Source: an uncultured Thermoproteales archaeon (lineage in GTDB: Archaea > Thermoproteota > Thermoprotei > Thermoproteales > Thermoproteaceae). From it: 64,000 bases of DNA. The notes beneath the pieces were generated by a model. That model was not told the DNA's origin. It did no database searches and saw nothing but the letters and a program-made list of their open reading frames with translations. Numbering within the stretch: position 1 is the stretch's first letter; each line of letters starts with the position of its first letter. The stretch lies in NCBI GenBank assembly GCA_938027595.1, contig CALJAK010000002.1:62001-126000 (forward strand). The letters run 5' to 3'. Positions 61,210 to 64,000 of the stretch are shown one piece after another. A program made the position numbers and the translations under genes.

Positions 61210-61887
61210 TTACGCCCGCCGCCCGCGGCGTAGGATAAACCTGGCGTCTACTACATATGCGCCTTTTTCCAATGCAACCACTGGGTTCAAGTCTGCCTCC
61301 CCAATCTCGTTCTCCACTACCAATTTTGAAAATTTGTAAATTATGTCCACTATTGCGTTTATATCTCTGGGGGGTAACCCCCTGTAACCCGCGAGTATGC
61401 GGTATGCCTTGACTTCTCTAATCATCTCCAAGATGTCTCTCCTCTCCAGTGGAGTAACTCTCATGGAGATGTCTCTGTAGAGCTCGGTAAATATCCCGCC
61501 GAGCCCGAAGAGTATTACATGTCCAAAAATCTCGTCGTAGGTGGCGCCAACGATGAGCTCGACGCCCTTGTCCACCATCTTCTGTATTAGAACCCCCTCG
61601 AATCCAGATATGCGGCTTAGTTTTCTGAAAGCTTCTCTAACGTCGTGGGGGTTGTTCAAACCCAGCACTACGCCACCCACGTCTGTCTTGTGTATAACGC
61701 TCCGCGAGACTATCTTAGCCACTACTGGATAGCCAATACGGTCGGCAGCCTCCACCGCGCTGTCTTCATCGTAGGCGAGTGAATACTGCGGCGTGGGGAT
61801 TCCGTATGCTTCCAACAACGTCAACGCCTCGTCATCTCTGAGTTTCCCCCACTCGCCGCCGTCTTTCACAACTTCACTTCTCGCCAT
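61210..61887 (-). CDS. ADP-forming acyl-CoA synthetase, beta subunit (ATP-grasp)
   Basis: 225 residues. The ATP-grasp core has LLEAYGIPTPQ near the start, GYPVVAKIVSRSVIHKTDVGGVVLGL with the conserved His-Lys, and the C-terminal FGLGGIFTELYRDISMRVTPL and GEADLNPVVALEKGAYVVDARF. In archaea this subunit pairs with a separate alpha subunit to convert acetyl-CoA or other acyl-CoA to acid with ATP formation. The alpha subunit gene is not in the window. GTG 61869 is an alternative start that fits the TATA box better. Confidence 0.9.
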   Translation of the reverse strand: MARSEVVKDGGEWGKLRDDEALTLLEAYGIPTPQYSLAYDEDSAVEAADRIGYPVVAKIVSRSVIHKTDVGGVVLGLNNPHDVREAFRKLSRISGFEGVLIQKMVDKGVELIVGATYDEIFGHVILFGLGGIFTELYRDISMRVTPLERRDILEMIREVKAYRILAGYRGLPPRDINAIVDIIYKFSKLVVENEIGEADLNPVVALEKGAYVVDARFILRRGRRA

Positions 61888-61944
61888 CTATAAATGTTAT
61901 GTTCAACGTTGAGTTGAAATCTGTGTATGATATAGACGGCGTTG

Positions 61945-62652
61945 ATGCGTGTGAACATATTGAAAGCGCTAGGCGCCGACATTGGCATCTTCGGCGAGAG
62001 TGTGTTCGCGAAAGTGTTTCCAGAAGCCGCTAGGGGGGAGAGCGTAGCCATGGTTGTTGAGGGGATTTACTCCACTAGGATGAATCCACCCGCCACTTCG
62101 CTGCCTAGAGAGTCGACAGACGGCATAGTGTCTAGACACATCTCCACAGACTGGCCCATACACAAGTCTTGGTTCGTGCCGGCGGTGGACATGGGGGAGC
62201 CTAGAGTGTTTGTGAAACCCCCCAAGAAGTTAGTGAGGTACATAGGTAGAGACGTCCAAGGCACATATTCATACTTATTGAGAATTGGCTTGGAGGAGTT
62301 GAAAAACTTAGCTCTACACGGAAGTAAACCCACGTATCTCTCCGGCTGGGAGATGTTTAGAGATGTAGAGTTAGAAATAGCGTCTAAGTTAGTCAAACAG
62401 TTAGACACCCCACAGTTCGCCGCGTTGGCGATAGAGACTTTAAGAGAGGTAGATTTCCTCATGTGTAGAGATGGCGTTATATACCACGTAGAAGTAAAAA
62501 CAACGCTATCGCCTACGGATCATAAACTCAGAAAGAAGAAAATACTACTAGAAAAACGGCAGAGAGTGTTGGAGAAATTAGGCATGAGGCCGGCACTTGC
62601 GACAGTGGTACCGAGAGAAAATTGGGAGGTAGACGTTGAGATATACACGTAA
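61945..62652 (+). CDS. PD-(D/E)XK nuclease-like protein
   Basis: About 235 residues from ATG 61945 (TTG 61942 alternative). The C-terminal segment EVDFLMCRDGVIYHVEVKTTLSP fits the catalytic pattern D-x(n)-E-x-K of the restriction-like fold; DHKLRKKKILLEKRQRVLEKL follows as a helix. The N-terminal half is unrecognised. It overlaps the next open frame only if a later start is ignored. A repair or RNA-processing role is possible but unproven. Confidence 0.6.
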   Translation: MRVNILKALGADIGIFGESVFAKVFPEAARGESVAMVVEGIYSTRMNPPATSLPRESTDGIVSRHISTDWPIHKSWFVPAVDMGEPRVFVKPPKKLVRYIGRDVQGTYSYLLRIGLEELKNLALHGSKPTYLSGWEMFRDVELEIASKLVKQLDTPQFAALAIETLREVDFLMCRDGVIYHVEVKTTLSPTDHKLRKKKILLEKRQRVLEKLGMRPALATVVPRENWEVDVEIYT

Positions 62653-62689
62653 CTACGCATTGTTTATATTTAGAAGCCGTTTCAGAATT

Positions 62690-63160
62690 GTGCGTCACAT
62701 AGTTGCTTTGTTGGGAGTGGGCGGCGTTGGGAAAACTACGCTGGCGTACAGATCCATGGGTTTGTCTCTAAGACCTAGAGTGACGCTACGACCTGGCGTT
62801 TATAAACTATACCTAGATAGAGGAGTAAACATAATTGACGTCCCGGGGCAGTACGTTTTTGAAGTTATACACAACTTTGTACGTATGGCTACGTTTTTTG
62901 TAGATAAAGTGTTATATGTGTATGACGTTACCCAGCAAGACACACTCTACGCAATTGCTGAAATGCACAGTAGGCTTCTAGACAGATTTGTGAAACCATT
63001 CAAACGAATTGCCGTCGCGGGAAACAAAATGGATTTAGCTAGAGAAATTGGTTTATTTATAGAGGCCGACGAGATAGCTGCCGCAATGGGTGTGAGTGAA
63101 TTGCACTACATTTCCGCTCTCCAAGACGAACCCAGTGAATTAGTCAAAATCCTCTTCTAG
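62690..63160 (+). CDS. Small Ras-like GTPase
   Basis: About 156 residues from GTG 62690, exactly 27 bp after the TATA box tttatatt; the ATG at 62636 lies before that box. G1 GVGGVGKTT (residues 9-17), G3 IDVPGQYVF, and G4 AGNKMDLA are clear; the G5 position reads YISALQ. The Arf/Mgl-type DxPGQ supports a small regulatory GTPase. Archaeal small GTPases often work with roadblock proteins, two of which are encoded at 24.1-24.9 kb. It overlaps the convergent gene by 4 bp. Confidence 0.82.
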   Translation: MRHIVALLGVGGVGKTTLAYRSMGLSLRPRVTLRPGVYKLYLDRGVNIIDVPGQYVFEVIHNFVRMATFFVDKVLYVYDVTQQDTLYAIAEMHSRLLDRFVKPFKRIAVAGNKMDLAREIGLFIEADEIAAAMGVSELHYISALQDEPSELVKILF

Positions 63161-63669
63161 TAGTCGTGACGACTTAACGACAGCTCGAGTTTAGCGATAC
63201 ATCTAGGCGCTTGAGACACCTCCTCCGGCGCTATGGTAGCTAACGATAAGTATGCGAGTTCTGCAGATTTACAATCGCCCAACTCTACAGTTTTCTTTAT
63301 CAAAGTCTTCAAAACGGGCACGGCTTCCTGTGGTGTTATGCCGAAGAAGTGCGCCAATGCGAGCATTTTCAACACTCGTGGAGACTCTATCTTTGCACTC
63401 ATCTCTATATAGTCGTAGTAGAGTTTATAGAAGCGGGACAACGCGTGTGGGTCTTGTGTAACTCTCTCTAGGAGTATCTCGACGAAATTTGTAGCTAGAT
63501 GCGCGGCGTGGGGAGCGTCGACTAGAGCTAATTTCGTCAACAACTCTACGGCGTCTCCAATTGGCTCGGGGACATCTGCATATATGCCAGCAGTTATTCT
63601 CCTCACAGAGCCTATGGCGTCTACCACCACCGTGGGGATTGTGTCCATGTGACATATGTATCTAGCCAC
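63157..63669 (-). CDS. Helical-repeat protein, unknown
   Basis: 170 residues from GTG 63669, or 163 from ATG 63648, which reduces the overlap with the upstream gene from 49 to 28 bp. It is almost entirely helical with repeated hydrophobic helix pairs (GDAVELLTKLALVDAPHAAH, FVEILLERVTQDPHALSRF, RVLKMLALAHFFGITPQEA), similar to HEAT/TPR-like solenoids. No family recognised. Confidence 0.55.
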   Translation of the reverse strand: MARYICHMDTIPTVVVDAIGSVRRITAGIYADVPEPIGDAVELLTKLALVDAPHAAHLATNFVEILLERVTQDPHALSRFYKLYYDYIEMSAKIESPRVLKMLALAHFFGITPQEAVPVLKTLIKKTVELGDCKSAELAYLSLATIAPEEVSQAPRCIAKLELSLSRHDY

Positions 63670-64000
63670 ATCTCCCTCGCACGATTTTCGCCATATGCAA
63701 ATTTCGCAATTGCTTTTGCAAATTCAAACACCATCTCTGGGTAGGCTATGAAGAGACCTCGGTAAATTACTCTAATTTTCTCTACTAACTCTCTGCAGGG
63801 GTATTTAAACTCTTTAAATACTTCTTTCACAATGCTCTCCTTGGGGGCGGTGGCCCAACGGAACGCCACATCTCCATTCTCTATGTGGTACATCTCTCTC
63901 AGTTGGTCTAGCGCCTCTTCACGTAGGAGTTTCGTGTATTCTGTGTCTGGAGTTTGTAGGAAAGCAATTACTCTCTCGACACGTCTAATTTTCGGCAGTA
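63621..64000 (-). CDS. Helical protein, partial at right window edge
   Basis: The reading frame enters from the right edge and is open for 125 codons to the stop at 63621. Helical, charged sequence with ERVIAFLQTPDTEYTKLLRE, ELVEKIRVIYRGLFIAYPEM and FEFAKAIAKFAYGENRARE. It resembles the downstream helical gene in style and is likely co-transcribed with it. The start lies outside the window. Confidence 0.55.
   Translation of the reverse strand, partial: LPKIRRVERVIAFLQTPDTEYTKLLREEALDQLREMYHIENGDVAFRWATAPKESIVKEVFKEFKYPCRELVEKIRVIYRGLFIAYPEMVFEFAKAIAKFAYGENRAREMWLDTYVTWTQSPRWW

Noticed and set aside
63621-64000. Frameshift between the two helical genes at the right edge
   Set aside because: On recounting, the upstream frame is open to the window edge and the overlap with the next gene is only 28 bp if ATG 63648 is used, so two normal overlapping genes suffice.
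1-64000. CRISPR arrays, insertion sequences, provirus genes
   Set aside because: I saw no regularly spaced repeats, transposase motifs or integrase genes. The window reads as ordinary core and accessory chromosome.

Overview
This is a crenarchaeal chromosome segment that looks like Pyrobaculum (Thermoproteales). The evidence is archaeal aIF2-gamma, EF-2 with the diphthamide site, TYW1, METTL5-type methylase and Sec61-beta; a very small QueF-like protein known from Pyrobaculum; PPDK, VKOR and TrpB2-type tryptophan synthases; and tRNA genes with several short introns at non-standard positions. Most genes or operons have a TATA box 24-28 bp before the start codon and no ribosome binding site, so mRNAs are largely leaderless. 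I used this spacing to choose starts. The moderate GC content would fit P. islandicum or a close relative, but the species is a guess.

Layout. 1-9.5 kb: sugar/ion ABC transporter (partial), aIF2-gamma, two Nudix hydrolases around the wybutosine enzyme TYW1, an orphan TrpB2, an RNA methylase, an SPFH protein with a membrane winged-helix partner, signal peptidase and a Trm112-like zinc protein. 9.5-16.3 kb: TGT-superfamily protein, amidohydrolase, ABC-2 exporter, QueF-like archaeosine enzyme, a two-lobed RecA/KaiC-like ATPase and dihydroorotase. 16.4-22.8 kb: RHH regulator with a likely operator, EF-2, PLP synthase (pdxS-pdxT), a 650-bp gap with no clear gene, and ThiC. 22.8-26.9 kb: purE, small roadblock/V4R-like proteins, purK and a DUF504 protein. 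27-31.2 kb: LysJ/ArgD aminotransferase, VKOR, radical SAM protein, and NRAMP with its DtxR-family regulator.

31.2-36.7 kb is the tryptophan locus: trpF divergent from trpB2-trpD-trpE-trpG-trpA; no trpC is present. trpB and trpD each have their own TATA box, and both begin with the same 17-bp element. That element encodes a possible leaderless peptide Met-Ala-Ser-Gly-Trp that overlaps the GTG start of the structural gene. I consider this the most unusual regulatory signal in the window.

37.9-49.1 kb is one long minus-strand gene cluster for a type IV pilus-like surface apparatus: secretion ATPase, TadC/ArlJ-like membrane platform, a class III signal-peptide pilin, a ParA/MinD-like ATPase, a 949-residue exported protein and many small one-TM or unknown proteins. 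49.1-64 kb: tRNA-Cys with two introns overlapping the end of a diphthamide synthase-like gene, PPDK, SfsA, metallo-beta-lactamase protein, a frameshifted MoaD-like gene, Sec61-beta, MFS transporter, USP and CBS proteins, five more tRNA genes (two with non-standard insertions), aldo/keto reductase, ADP-forming acyl-CoA synthetase beta subunit, a nuclease-like protein and a small Ras-like GTPase.
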